Part shown: positions 28,929-40,347 of the stretch, in pieces
How the letters are laid out: every line of letters begins with the position of its first letter
How positions within the stretch are numbered: the stretch's first letter is position 1
Assembly (NCBI GenBank): GCA_030849085.1
Contig: JASAOM010001120.1
Coordinates: 248,001-312,000, forward strand
Length of the DNA: 64,000 nucleotides
Reading direction: 5' to 3'
From: Borovskyia barvae
Taxonomy: Eukaryota; Euglenozoa; Kinetoplastea; Trypanosomatida; Trypanosomatidae
The notes under the pieces: generated by a model
Told to the model about the DNA's origin: nothing
Databases searched by the model: none
What the model saw: only the letters and a program-made list of their open reading frames with translations
Position numbers and translations under genes: made by a program

Positions 28929-31900
28929 ATGTCGACTGGTGCTCCTCCCACCGCTGTCGATGGCGTGGCAACAACAGCAGCTGCACACACCTCGACCCTT
29001 CTCCCCGCGTGCCAGGCGCACGGGCTTCACCAGCGTCCCCCCAGTAACAGGGAGTTCACTAGTGTATACGATGCGTTCTTCGCTGACACGCAGGAGCATC
29101 ACAGCAGCACATCGTCGTTGATCAGCCCATGTATCCTTGACAACACATACACAAGTAGCCTCGTGGCCACTGAGGCGACCACTGCGGCTGATGCTGGTGC
29201 TGGTGTGGTGAAACGTCTTCCTCACGACGTCCTGAAGTCTACCGATAGCTCCTCGACGGTGCTGCCGTCGGTCGACAATGCGTCGTACGAAGTGTGGACG
29301 GATCTATACGACAGGGAATTCAGCTACACATCGTCCAGTCCCACGTTGCTGTTGCCACCGGTGCAGACTTTCAGTCGTTGCGAAGGAGATGCAAGCATGG
29401 TGACGCGAATGCGCGCCACTGTCACCTGCGCTCGCAGCATGGACCTTTACAACAGCGAGGTGAGTAACCACCAGGAGCAGCCTCTGATGAACGAAGTTCG
29501 GCACATCAGATCGTTCTCCGAAGAATCCTCATCTTCGCCGGTCTCTTGCACATCCTCTCCGAAGGGAATAAGAGAAAGTGACAGCGCCTTGATCCCCTTC
29601 CCCGCGATAGACCTTTGCAGCCGCTGCAAAGGGAGCCAGTCAGAGGAAAGTCGTTGCGACGATGGCACCATTGATGCGACTCGAATACTGCTGTCATGGT
29701 GGGATGGAAGGTGTCAGGGCAGCTCCGTCGTGGATATGGCACACCTTTCCGCGAATCACTCCTCGGCGACCCAGTCAGACCCGCGTACGGGTGGCGCTGG
29801 CCCCGCCGTCCGACCGCCGAGGATGACGGCGGGTCCCATCGATCGGGTGGAAAGCGACGTGTCCTTCTGGCCGTACGCTGGACGGAGCGGCGACCTGGAT
29901 GGTGGCAGAGGCGACGATGACCCCTCCAAAAAAATGCTTGTTGGTGCAGGTACGTTGCCAAGACCTGAATCTGCACAACATATTTTTGTCCCATTCGTGG
30001 ACCAGGACAGGGAGGAACTGAATTTGCTGAACCCTTCCGCAGTTGCGGCCGCAGGTGTTTCGTGGGACCCCCACAAAAGGGCTGGCGAGATCCAGCAAAG
30101 GAGCCTGTCACAAGAGACGGTCATGGGTGAAGTGGAGGGGGATGTCTATGGTGATATAGAGGGACCCGTTCGTTCTGCGACTGCATCCGCGGGGACGCCC
30201 TTGCCGATGGTCTCAAGCGGCGCGGCAGACGATGGCTCTGACGCATTCAGTCGTTTCTCACGATGCAGCAGCTATCCTCACGTGGCTGGCAGCGATCCGC
30301 AAGCGGTGGTGGAAACTTCTAGCCCGGCAGTTACCGTTGCTGCCGGGAAATCTACGTCGACACCACACCGTTTCGAGGCTGCGATATCCACAGTTGCAGA
30401 CCTGCTGCTCACCCGACCGCTGACATCATCTTGTTTTCCGAGCTACAATCTCTTGGAGATGTATCGAGTAGTTGGAGCAGGTGGTTCGTCACGCCAGCTG
30501 ACCCCGCTCTCCCCCCTGACGGCGCCACACCACCGAAACAGCGACACCCCGGCCCTGCCCCAGGTGTCTTCCTGGATTGGGAAGGGCGGGCTGCCGAAGC
30601 AGCCAAGGCCTCAAAACGACCGCATCACTGATGTCGACGAAGGGGTTAAAGGGAGAGATGAAGCCGTATCGCTTCACAAAATTTCACCCAAGGCGATTTT
30701 TCTTCACGTATCGGAAGGTGCGAAAGACCTCGTTGAACTGCCACCCGCTTTTTCTCTGTTACCTAGCCTGAGTTCCGGCAAGGGCTCCTGCATCACCCCC
30801 GTAAGCGATGAGAACTATTGCATTGCGCATCCAAAGATCCCCCACCTTGCTGGACAGCATGCCGGGCACGGGGGTGAAGTCCAGTTGGTTCACCTGCCTG
30901 CCGTTTTAAGAGGGAGATCTGCTGCGGCACTACCACCGATTTTGTCGAGTTCTTCCTTGCAGCTGCAGCTTTATGGCCGCTCTGTATCCGGTGTCACCGA
31001 AATGTTTCACGGTGGCACCGGAGATGAGGACGGAGCAGTTGTCTCTCAGCCTAGCGGCCGCAAAACCGAGGCCAACGCTCTCTCTCAGAACGAAAACCCC
31101 CGTTCTGCCCTCGCGAATGCCTCTTACAGGGGGTCGGCAGTTACGCTTGACACTGGTACGTGCGTGGGTGCTATCAACACCAGCCATCGCGCGGCTCAAC
31201 GGCCGAGCGGCTTCTCAACGGGCCCTGGTGGCTATGGTGATACAGGCAGCGGCGCAGGCAGAGATGCCCGAGCATCATCGCCATCAAAGCAGCAGGCGCA
31301 GAGCCTCAACAACGTCAGTGGTGATCCGCCTGATACTCCCAACTCGACAGTAGTAACAACGGAAAGCACTCACCGTCATCGCAGCGACGTCCGCTGTGGC
31401 GCAGAGGTGCTGTTGAGCAGCGAAGATGATGTGGATTACAGCGCTCAGTCCGTTCCGCAGCCTCCGATGGGGCATCTGGAGACGGTCTCTGCGAACTGTG
31501 GTGGCCCCTGTAGCCTTAGTGATGCGGTGCGTCATGAGGATGGCAACGAAAAGCTCAACCTATCCGTTTCGACGTTAGGCAGTGCACGCAGCTCTACTCC
31601 GTCCTCCTTCTCCTCCTTTGGCGATTCCACCACCACTCCAGCGCATCGTAAACCCCATCGAGGATCCAAACGTATCGCTGGTGCCGCAGGCTGTTGCGCA
31701 CTTAATGATGTGAGCCGCACTCACCGTTTTCAAGAGAGTCGCAGCGCGTTGACTGAGCAGGAGAGGGCAGTGATGGCCGTATTCCTTGTGAACGGCCAAG
31801 GTCAGCCGCTGTGCATGACGCCCGCAGGGGAGGACAGCGACAAGGAGGCATGCAGGAATGCATCCTATGCTTTTACTCCAACCACTGACGATCGCATGGA

Positions 31901-32957
31901 GAGTCTCTCTCACGTGGAAGAGGAGGAAGAAGATGGTGGCGATGATCATGAATTCGAGACGAGCTCGATGCTCCTATCTGACACTTCTGATTCAGAGAGT
32001 AACGAGTGGAGCGAAGGGTCGAGCGACATCGTGAGCTGCACTACGATGGAGTCCAGTGTTTCCGAGAAAACCGAACTAGAGTCGCCGTGTTATAACGGAT
32101 TGGCGGTTGAGGGCAGCAGTGAGGCTGATGGAGAAGCTGCACAGCACCACCCCCGCCGCTTTGCCTTGTGCCTTCAAGGGGCAACCAGCTGTCTAACTTT
32201 GAGCCACGCTCTTTCTCCGGCGCCGCGTCTCTTAACATCGGTGTACGTTCCTTCCCGCAGGCTGCGTCCCGGTCGCCAGGCAGCGTTTGGTCACCTTAGT
32301 ACCATGCGCATTCGGAGGAAGGTGGGTGTGCTGTTGCCGCGCCGGTTGTGCATTAGTAAGAAGGCTTCGGAAAGGATGCGGCGTGACACTACACGAATCC
32401 TTTTGGTAGAAAGTCACGAATGCGGGAGAGGGCGACCGGATTCTCGCCTTTGCCGCTCTCGACGCCACAGCAACAGCGCTGGCGCCCGCCGCTTTCCACA
32501 GGAGACCGGGGTGGTCGAGTCCATCAAGCCTGAGGACCGCCTGTTCCGTGAGAAAGATACGGTGACGAGCTCCCTGGAGGATGCGACTGGGTTGTACCAG
32601 TCGCATCGAATAGCTGCATTTCACAACGAGCAGGACTTATGCCTGCAAGGTTGGATGAGAGAAGTACCACGCCGATTGGACAGCCTCGTCGCTCCACTGG
32701 AGCGCTCCTTCCGACTGCTGGAACGGGAAAACCTGGGGGTTGAGGAGGCTTCCCTGTTGCGTGTCAAGCCGTCCTCGTTGCCACCATCGTCGTGGCACCC
32801 AAGCAGCATCAACAGCGCGCGCTGGTTTGCCTATGTGGTAAACGAAACTCAGTGGGTGGACTCACCCGAACTCTCGCCCGATGGCAGCGATGATGGCACG
32901 CCATCGCTTCCTCCATCCCTCCTCTCCGAAAATTTGGGGGATTCCCATGGGGCATGA
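28929..32957 (+). CDS. Large hypothetical disordered protein, 1342 residues
   Basis: No family is recognised. The start MSTGAPPTAVDG at 28929 follows the acceptor; upstream in-frame codons encode a pyrimidine-tract artefact. Most of the chain is Ser/Thr/Gly-rich. An acidic Ser/Asp/Glu segment lies at about 996-1035 (VEEEEEDGGDDHEFE then SDTSDSESNEWSEGSSD). It is followed by a basic region at about 1110-1200 (RRLRPGRQAAF, MRIRRKVGVLLPRRL) and a likely helical segment at about 1240-1280 (GWMREVPRRLDSLVAPLERS). The acidic-then-basic C-terminal layout suggests a protein- or nucleic-acid-binding tail, but this is inference. GC-rich third positions support a real gene. Confidence 0.85.
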   Translation: MSTGAPPTAVDGVATTAAAHTSTLLPACQAHGLHQRPPSNREFTSVYDAFFADTQEHHSSTSSLISPCILDNTYTSSLVATEATTAADAGAGVVKRLPHDVLKSTDSSSTVLPSVDNASYEVWTDLYDREFSYTSSSPTLLLPPVQTFSRCEGDASMVTRMRATVTCARSMDLYNSEVSNHQEQPLMNEVRHIRSFSEESSSSPVSCTSSPKGIRESDSALIPFPAIDLCSRCKGSQSEESRCDDGTIDATRILLSWWDGRCQGSSVVDMAHLSANHSSATQSDPRTGGAGPAVRPPRMTAGPIDRVESDVSFWPYAGRSGDLDGGRGDDDPSKKMLVGAGTLPRPESAQHIFVPFVDQDREELNLLNPSAVAAAGVSWDPHKRAGEIQQRSLSQETVMGEVEGDVYGDIEGPVRSATASAGTPLPMVSSGAADDGSDAFSRFSRCSSYPHVAGSDPQAVVETSSPAVTVAAGKSTSTPHRFEAAISTVADLLLTRPLTSSCFPSYNLLEMYRVVGAGGSSRQLTPLSPLTAPHHRNSDTPALPQVSSWIGKGGLPKQPRPQNDRITDVDEGVKGRDEAVSLHKISPKAIFLHVSEGAKDLVELPPAFSLLPSLSSGKGSCITPVSDENYCIAHPKIPHLAGQHAGHGGEVQLVHLPAVLRGRSAAALPPILSSSSLQLQLYGRSVSGVTEMFHGGTGDEDGAVVSQPSGRKTEANALSQNENPRSALANASYRGSAVTLDTGTCVGAINTSHRAAQRPSGFSTGPGGYGDTGSGAGRDARASSPSKQQAQSLNNVSGDPPDTPNSTVVTTESTHRHRSDVRCGAEVLLSSEDDVDYSAQSVPQPPMGHLETVSANCGGPCSLSDAVRHEDGNEKLNLSVSTLGSARSSTPSSFSSFGDSTTTPAHRKPHRGSKRIAGAAGCCALNDVSRTHRFQESRSALTEQERAVMAVFLVNGQGQPLCMTPAGEDSDKEACRNASYAFTPTTDDRMESLSHVEEEEEDGGDDHEFETSSMLLSDTSDSESNEWSEGSSDIVSCTTMESSVSEKTELESPCYNGLAVEGSSEADGEAAQHHPRRFALCLQGATSCLTLSHALSPAPRLLTSVYVPSRRLRPGRQAAFGHLSTMRIRRKVGVLLPRRLCISKKASERMRRDTTRILLVESHECGRGRPDSRLCRSRRHSNSAGARRFPQETGVVESIKPEDRLFREKDTVTSSLEDATGLYQSHRIAAFHNEQDLCLQGWMREVPRRLDSLVAPLERSFRLLERENLGVEEASLLRVKPSSLPPSSWHPSSINSARWFAYVVNETQWVDSPELSPDGSDDGTPSLPPSLLSENLGDSHGA

Positions 32958-33324
32958 CGATCGCTTGGAGCCATCCATATTTCTCTTCAGAGGCACGTGG
33001 AGGGGACAGTAATTTCATCAGCGCTGCGCGCCGATGCAACGCTAACATAGCTTCCGTATCTTTTTTCGAAAAAAAGAAAGGGAGACGCCCTCCTGCTGTT
33101 TCTCATACTTTCCAAACTCAAACCCATACGTCTGCCTCAATACAAGCGTTGCTGCACCCGCTCCTTTGAACGTGTCCAGTATCACCGGGAAAGGGGATAG
33201 AAAGAGAAACGAGAGGGCTGCTTCGCAGCCCACCTTCCTCACACTGCGCGCACTGGATGTCAAGCGTCCATCCACGTCGATTCTAGGGGGGGGCTATTTC
33301 ATGTCTTGTGCACGTGCCGTCAGA

Positions 33325-33350
33325 TGTATATACATATATATATATATATA
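33325..33350 (+). repeat. (TA)n microsatellite
   Basis: About twelve TA units with one interruption (ACAT) in the 3' flank of the 1342-residue protein gene. Confidence 0.9.
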
Positions 33351-35281
33351 CACATGTATTCTTTGTACTTGTCTTAGCGGTCCCTTTCCACGTTTGGTTT
33401 TTTCTTCTTCTTCCCTTTTTTCGCACTCTTCATCTGGCTTCGCTTATCATTCTGTTTTCTTTTATCGGAGCCTGTCCCGTCAGATTCTTTCTCTATCAAC
33501 GCCTTCCCCTGCTACGCTTGTGGGCTTTTGATTTCGGCCTTGTTTCCTGCGTTGATCCGAGCCTCTCTGTGGTGTTTTAGAGAGGCGGGGGGGAGGGGGA
33601 CGCTTGCGAAGAGGTTAAATTTGTTTTTTTTATTGTGATGATCGACCTTGCGCACTCACGGCCCTCTCCATGTATGTACAAGAAGACGCTGAAATGGAGG
33701 TTGTGTGGCAGAGGAGCGGGGCTCACCATCGTGGATTCAACGGCAAAATTATAAGAAGGAGGAAAACCAAGAACAGTTATGGAAGAAAGAGATGCAAGGC
33801 AGCTTTCGTTCGTTTCTCCGGTCTTCCCCCCTCCTTCTTTCACATCTTTTTTTTTTGAGGGGAGCGGCTCTTCGCATCACTCACAACATCTTTGGTCGTT
33901 CTTCCTCCCTCAACTTTATGGGTTAGAGGAAAGGAGGTGGATCTCAAAGCCGAACAAGAAAGAGCATGATGATTCCTCTTCGGGAATCTGTTGGTTGCGC
34001 CACACACACTCACTCATCCAGCTCACCCACGAAAAACACTCGGACACAAACCTCCGCATTACCTCACTTTCTTTTTCGCCCGTCCGCGTTTAACGAATTT
34101 GGGAGGCCGAGGGAGGGTGCCCATGCGAAGAGGCGAGGGTGGGGGGAAGGGGGCTTCCATCTTCGAGCTCATTTTATCCCCCCTCGTTCGCCTCTCCTTA
34201 ACCCTGCCTGCCTCTTTTTTTCCATTATGTATTGCCCTTTCTTGCATTCTCTCAGCCTCTGGGTGTTGCTCGGGTGTCCCTCATGACATCGGCGCCACCA
34301 ACACCCCTTACCGCTTCTTGCATTTTTCTCTCTTCTTCACCTTTTCATTCTCTCTATCATCTTCGCAACGCCTTCCGGCAACTCACCGATAAACAAACAT
34401 ACAAAGGGAAGCTTATTTTATTTCAAGAAAAGAGGACGGAAAGGGAACGAACATCGGTGCGCTCAACTGCATCCACACATCGACAGACCCGCACGGCCAC
34501 CTAAGACATATCATCTGAGGTGGCAGCTTTCTCGAAAGTGGGAAGAACGTACATAGAAACACATAAATATATATATTAACATTCGATATAGGTTTCGTTG
34601 GTGCTGGTGCAGCCCCATCACATCGGTGGCGAAAACATTATCTGTTCTCTCTCCGTTCGTCACCGCCCTATTCAGCCCGTCTCTCTCCTCCCTTCCTTTC
34701 CCTTCACTCCACACAGGCTCGTGCACGCACATGCAGGTGCGGAACCAAAAAGAGAAGAACGCGCATTCCAAAAAGTAAGAAGGAGGAAAAGCGGAGGGCA
34801 AAAGGTGGGTGTAGCGCTTGGGACTCCGCTCCCCTTCCAGCCGTAACGCTCTGCTCGTACCTCCGCTGGCGGCTCGCTTCTTTCGTGTAGTGATGTGTGT
34901 GTGTGTGTTATTGGTCCTCGTGCGGTGAGACTCTTTTGCCGTGCATTCTCTTGTTTTTATCTCCTGAGGATAACGGGTCACACTTCTCAACTCCTTCCGT
35001 TCGCCTTTTCTTTACCTCCTCTCGATCACTGCCATTCTTTTCTTCTCTTTTGCATGTGGGAGTTACGCCCTACCCCTCTCATCTCATCTCATCTCCTCTC
35101 CTCTCATCTCTCTCTCTGGTATCCGTAACCCGTCGGTCTCCCTCCTCTGCTCCTCCTACAAAGCTTGATAGCGCTCTTGAACTCGGGCGGAGAGCGAAGG
35201 AGGTCACTCATCAGCGCTGTATTTCACCCACTCAAAAGAAAGGAGGTTCATTGATCACTCCCTGCCAATATATATACATAT

Positions 35282-35322
35282 ATAATTTCCTCTTTTCTGT
35301 GTAAGTGTGTGTGTGTGTGTAG
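35282..35322 (+). promoter_or_regulatory. Probable trans-splice acceptor with GT-rich tract
   Basis: TTCCTCTTTTCTG and a (GT)n run lead to AG at 35321-35322, 34 bases before the ATG at 35357. A GTG-initiated frame at 35309 would overlap the tract itself and is not a plausible start. Confidence 0.6.
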
Positions 35323-35356
35323 GATCGCGGTGCTCTCACGCTTCGTACCCGGTGCA

Positions 35357-36727
35357 ATGCTAGCAGAGACGATGCATTCGGCTCCGAAAAATGATACGAA
35401 TGGACGCAGCCCACTGTTGCGTGCCTTCCATTCTCCGCAGTATCAGGCTTCGAGCGCGGGGTGCCCGCTGCCCATAGTCCCTGGAAGCGGCGGCGCCGCC
35501 CCGGGCATGTTGCGTGGCGTGCCACATCCGTATCCGACGCGTTCTAGCCCAATGATGCGGAATGGAGAAGGACCTCCTTTCGTCAACGGAATGCTCTCAC
35601 CGAAGCCTCCGCTGCGCCTCCCTGGGAGCAGCCAGGGCACTCATGGGGTGAGTGGAAGTGGTGTGGCCGCTGCGCGAATGCTGCCGCGAGGGGACAAGCT
35701 CAACGGTCCCGTTGTTTGTCACGGTATGCCAAAGTTGGACGAAGTCGCAGGGATCATCGAGAAGACTCCTGTTCCTTCTTCGTGTAGTGTGTGCAACATC
35801 CCCTGCCAGACAGGGATGCCAGCCGGAGCTGGAGCTGCGCATCACCCGTACCACCCTTCAGCTCCCTCGTCTACGCCGCCTCCTCGTCCTCCTCGCTCAC
35901 CCCAGGCGCAAAAGTGGCCCCATTTCCCGCAGGAGGAGCAGTGGTCTCACTTTCGGCAGGAGCAGGAAAACTTTTGCGTGCCCCAGGGGCAGCGCAGCTC
36001 CCAATCACCACAGGAGCAGCACAGTCCTCGATTGTCACAGGAGCAGCACAGCCCTCGATTGCCACAGGAACAGCACAGCCCTCGATTGCCACAGGAACAG
36101 CACAGCCCTCGATTGTCACAGGAGCAGCACAGCCCTCGATTGCCACAGGAGCAATGCAGCTTTCAGTCGCCACAGGAGCAGCACAGCCCTCGATTGCCAC
36201 AGGAGCAGCACAGTTCGCGCTCACCCCAGGGGCAGCAGCAGCCCCCGGTACCGCAGTTGCCGAATCGACTGATAATCAAGTCTGTAGCGCGCGGGCCACA
36301 GCCAACCTGTGTGGATCCCATCCGCCGCAGAGATGGACGTAAGATTCGAGATGTGGAGCGGTTGCAGCAGCAACGGGACGCAGCGCTGAAGGAGGGCAGA
36401 GGTCTTACGGGGCCGCCGAAGCATGAAAAGAATGAAGGCGAGGGTCATCAGCGCTCTCCTGCACGGGGGGCCGAGGAACCGGTGCGCCGCATCAAGACAA
36501 CGGTAGGCAGCGACACAAGGTGGATGCATGGTTTGACGGACTTTAGGTGGGTGAACTCCCCTGAGGGCTCCTTCGCCGAACTGGATAGGTCCCAGCCGTA
36601 CAAGCGACAACCTAGGATTATCACTGAGCAGAACCGCCGTCGGGCCCCGCGAAGGCCCCATACAGCAGACGTCAACCGTCATGAGGCTCCTACGCTCATG
36701 AGGGCGCTGCGCAACTTGTTCCGTTGA
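35357..36727 (+). CDS. Hypothetical protein with 9-residue PQEQHSPRL tandem repeats
   Basis: This 456-residue protein has no recognised family. The start (MLAETMHSAPKNDTN) is the first ATG after the acceptor; an in-frame ATG at 35372 is an alternative. The N-terminal 185 residues are Pro/Gly/Ser-rich, with a Cys cluster CSVCNIPC (about 143-150). Residues about 190-297 consist of twelve 9-residue units, the central ones reading LPQEQHSPR with L/S and P/S variants. The C-terminal 130 residues are basic and possibly folded, including RRIKTTVGSDTRWMHGLTDF and a final RALRNLFR. Repeat proteins of this kind in Leishmania are often surface-exposed or antigenic, but no signal peptide is visible here, so that is not claimed. 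Confidence 0.85.
   Translation: MLAETMHSAPKNDTNGRSPLLRAFHSPQYQASSAGCPLPIVPGSGGAAPGMLRGVPHPYPTRSSPMMRNGEGPPFVNGMLSPKPPLRLPGSSQGTHGVSGSGVAAARMLPRGDKLNGPVVCHGMPKLDEVAGIIEKTPVPSSCSVCNIPCQTGMPAGAGAAHHPYHPSAPSSTPPPRPPRSPQAQKWPHFPQEEQWSHFRQEQENFCVPQGQRSSQSPQEQHSPRLSQEQHSPRLPQEQHSPRLPQEQHSPRLSQEQHSPRLPQEQCSFQSPQEQHSPRLPQEQHSSRSPQGQQQPPVPQLPNRLIIKSVARGPQPTCVDPIRRRDGRKIRDVERLQQQRDAALKEGRGLTGPPKHEKNEGEGHQRSPARGAEEPVRRIKTTVGSDTRWMHGLTDFRWVNSPEGSFAELDRSQPYKRQPRIITEQNRRRAPRRPHTADVNRHEAPTLMRALRNLFR
35924..36247 (+). repeat. 27-bp tandem repeat in coding sequence (about 12 units)
   Basis: Twelve consecutive 27-bp units encode nine residues each. Units 4-11 are the most regular (two forms, with CGATTGCCACAGGAGCAG or CGATTGTCACAGGAGCAG cores); units 1-3 and 12 are degenerate. 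Because 27 is a multiple of three, copy-number change would not break the frame. A second + frame and the reverse strand are also open across the array. Confidence 0.9.
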
Positions 36728-38562
36728 ATTAAAAAAGCGACAGGGGGGAAGGACGGGTAGGGAAAAAATAGAGGCAGCAGTAGAGCCGTAAGGGTGTGCC
36801 GTTGACCGGTTGGAGAGAATTGTTATCCTTTTTGATGTATGTTCACGACGCGTTTTTATTATTTTCATTTTCATTCCGGGGGGGATCACGATGGAGAACG
36901 TAAAAACACACGGGGAGGGTATTCTGCTCGTTTGTGAAGAGACGCACCATCCCGAACGCTATCGTTCCTTGCAAAGTAAGGAAAGAAGGGAAAAGAGAGG
37001 CGAGGCGGGACGGGATGAGATGCGGGGCAATGAAGAAGAGAAACAGAGAGAGAGGGAAACGAAATGAGTGCGCGGGATTGGGGTGGAATGTCGATGGGGA
37101 AAGGAGGGAGAAGTTTATGAAATACCGTCAGTGGGTATATACATGTATGTATATACGTAGTGCACTTACTCCACCTTTACCCTCAGCAAGGCTGGATGTC
37201 GTGAGACCGCGTCTCTCTGGCTCTTTTTCCCGTTGTTTTTGTTGTTGTTTCGCATCTGCGTTCTCTAGAAACTATTTTTGAAGGGAGGAATGTATGAAAG
37301 GCGGTGCAGAAAGCGTGGAACTCTCCTTTTTGGCGAAAAGAAACGAAAGCATTTCAGTTTTGTTATTATGTTCATGTTTTGAAGGGTGTTCCTTCGATTA
37401 TTTCTTTTCATTCCTGGATGTTCTGGTGATTGCCTTTTTGTTTGTTTGCTTGTCGTTGCTGCGTGATTCATTTTTTTCTTCTCTCAGGCTCTTTCCTCAC
37501 TTTACCTTTTCCTTTCCCATCTCCCTCCCTTTTTTCGCTTCCTGCATCTCATGTCTTCTCCTCACGTTGTTTTCAAGGTAAATCATCGTTTTCTCTCGTA
37601 GTTCTCTTCTTTTGACCCGCAGCTGGGTATTTTTCATCTGGTGGTCTCTTCGTCTCTTCTCTTCAACGACACGGTTTGCTCCGAGTCGCCTCGTCTGGGT
37701 GCTCGTACAACCAAAAGAAAGAGGGAAATTCTGAAACATGTCATCGTGGTGTTTCGTTTGGTTTTGTTTTCCAGTCATAATAGTATCATTTTTACGCGGG
37801 GAGGAGTTAGCGAGACACATGAAAAGGGTGTGCCTCTGCTTCGGACAACCTGGACGCTTCACCTGTGCCGCCTTTCCCTTTTCTCTTCTCTTTTCAGAGT
37901 CACCTTGCTGCAACTCTTCTTCTTTGAAGTCATCAGAAGCTCGTTTTCATTCTTCCTGTTTACTTGGGGTGAGCGGCCGGTACAGAACGAGGCAAAGGGG
38001 TGGAGAAAGGGGTCGTGAAAGGAGCATCAGCAACGTCGGAAACAAAAAAAGAGGGAAGGAGGGGAAGAATCGAGATGAGGGCTTGCAAAGCTCCTTGAAG
38101 AAGCAGGTGGGTCGGCGAACAGGAGTCCCGCTTATACACATGTGTGGACGGGTGCGTCTTGTAGCTACACGCTCTCTTCTTCTTTTTTCTTTTCTTCTGT
38201 TTAGGGATGAGCGGAAAGGGGGACGACCCGGGATCGGCCGTGCTCTTCCCTCTCCTCCCATTATCCCCTTTGATGTGGATGGCGTCGTGTAATCGGCTCT
38301 CTCCCATCACTGCCTTCCTCTTTGGCCTTTTCTTTTGCCGCCCGCCCCCCCCTTTCTCTTATGATTTCCTTCAAGCTCAGCAAGTAGCATTCTTTAATCT
38401 TGGGGCCATTCACATTCCTTCACAACTTGACTTGTGGAGGGCCAACATCGCCACAACCGCATCTCCCATGTTCAAACTTGTCTAACCGCCTCTTCTCCTA
38501 TCGGTATGTTGCCCCTCGCGTCCATGTGTTATTTATTGTTGACTTCCATCTCCCTAGCTCGT

Positions 38563-38582
38563 TATATATATATATATATATA
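38563..38582 (+). repeat. (TA)n microsatellite
   Basis: Ten TA units in the long intergenic region. Confidence 0.9.
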
Positions 38583-39136
38583 TTTCGGTATCGCCGAGAG
38601 GAAACTTATCTGCATGTTCAGTACTTTCTTTTGTTTTCTAAAGGTTTTTAAAGCTGTGTGTGTGTGTGTGTGTTTTTCCTTCTTCTCATTCCTTTTTGTT
38701 TTCCTTGAATTCGCTCTCTTATCCTATTATGTTGACCTTTCTGTATAGAGGTCTGTACGCGTAACATGTATACATGCATATATGTCTGTGCGTGTGTGCA
38801 GTCATGCTTTGCGTTGCTGCTTTTTGACAACGCTTCCAGCACACACACAATATATATATATATAAAGAGGGAGAGAGACCTCGAGCAAAATATATTTTTT
38901 TTTTTGAGAAGAGGGGGGGAGAGGTGCTCGGGATCTGGCTATTCAGTACGTTTTTGATGGGAAGCGAAGACATGGAAGACGGGGGACTGTGAGATTATGA
39001 TCATCATATATACATACATCTATCTATATATATATATATGACTTTAAGGGGGGAGGGGGGGTCGTTTTATGGACTTCGAATGTTCTTCCCCTTTCTGCTT
39101 TGTGTACCTCCTCGTCCCGCCATCCTCTTCCTTTTG

Positions 39137-39181
39137 TGTGTGTGTGTGTGTCTGTCTGTCTGTCTGCCTGTCTGTGTGTGT
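39137..39181 (+). repeat. (TG)n/(TCTG)n compound repeat
   Basis: A GT dinucleotide run passes into four or five TCTG-type units and back to GT. Confidence 0.85.
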
Positions 39182-39484
39182 GTTGCTGGTGTTTCTTCTC
39201 ATGTGCCTATTCCTCCATTTTTACTTGCGGAATCTTTTTTTCGTTTGCGTACTTTTTCCAGGATTTCCTTGATTCGAAATATGGTTCTTCTTCCCTTTGT
39301 TCATCTCCCCGCCCTCCCGCAGATCGCGCCTTCTGTGTCGTTGTGGTGGCCGAAGAAAGAACTTATCAGCTTTTTTTTCTTTTCACAATGTTAGTGTCTC
39401 TGTGTCTGTCTGTGTGTGTGTATGTGTGTGTGTGTAGATGATCTCTTATGTGCGCGCTTCGATACGATTTGATAGTAAACAGGC

Positions 39485-39537
39485 TTCTCCCCTCTCCCTT
39501 TCTACTTTTTCACTTCCGCCTTGTTTTCCTTCATCAG
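39485..39537 (+). promoter_or_regulatory. Candidate trans-splice acceptor
   Basis: A long pyrimidine tract ending TTTTCCTTCATCAG gives AG at 39536-39537. The first ATG downstream is at 39609. Confidence 0.45.
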
Positions 39538-39608
39538 GGTAGTGAAGAACGAAAAAAAAAGCAATAGACTTTGGTTGGAGGCGAAAAAGGGGGGCAGAAG
39601 GAAAAGGG

Positions 39609-39802
39609 ATGGAAAGCGTGTACATTGAACTCCCCAAGAGACACGATACAGTGTCGACGTCACCGTGACGGCGAATGAACTACGGCAGGCGTGTGTAAAG
39701 GAGGGGCGAGGAAGTCTCGTGGCGGCGTTGAGAAGTGCGACCAGTCACACGACCCCTGCGGAACCCAAACATTTCTTTCTCTTCCACTTCTTCACCCACT
39801 AA
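39609..39802 (+). pseudogene. Coding-like island, possible interrupted small gene
   Basis: Behind a good acceptor, the first ATG (39609) opens MESVYIELPK and ends after 19 codons. A frame offset by two bases, open from just after a TGA at 39629 to TAA at 39800-39802, reads protein-like with GC-rich third positions (SVDVTVTANELRQACVKEG, then GSLVAALRSATS). The two would need a frameshift within about 39630-39640 to form one protein. It could be a decayed small gene, a sequencing error in a real one, or chance. No family recognised. Confidence 0.25.
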
Positions 39803-40320
39803 CCCTCTCTCTCTCCCCCCCCCTCCTCTTTCTCCCTGAGCACCTTCTGGGACTCGGTCGGCGACACTCCCATCACTGTTCGGACTTTGGTGGCTTTCCT
39901 CGTCATATTGCCCCCTCCTACCCACCCGCACCGACACAATCTACTTAGAATCTTTTAAGGCTAGAAGTGGTGCCCTCATCGTCTTTAAAGATTACACTCC
40001 CCTTCCTCCCAGAAAAGCAAGCCCCACTTCTACATCTTCGCACAACACAGCGAATCTGCGCTGTCACTTTCCCCCCCCCTCCCTCCTCTTCAGCTCCCCT
40101 CCCTCCCCAAGCGCCATACTAGTACTGTCTCATTTGCCTTTCAATCCGAAGAAATAGAGACGAATTGAACTGAAGTCATTATTCTCTCAATATATCTATC
40201 TATATATATATTTATATACTGCTGCTGCTGCTGGTGGTGGTGGTGGTGTTGGTGGGTGTGAGGGTGGTAAGAGATACGCGATTTACGTGCGTGGCTACCC
40301 CCTTCTGCTTCCGGTCCCCT

Positions 40321-40347
40321 CCCCCTCCCTCCCTCCCTCCCTCCCTC
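40321..40347 (+). repeat. (CCCT)n tract
   Basis: About six CCCT units in a pyrimidine-rich stretch. Confidence 0.85.

Larger units (their letters stand above)
32958..35356 (+). other. Intergenic region of 2.4 kb
   Basis: No gene seen. It holds a (TA)n run at 33325-33350, short T- and G-rich tracts, and CATCT/CTCCT repeats near 35078-35116. It ends in the GT-rich acceptor of the next gene. Confidence 0.7.
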
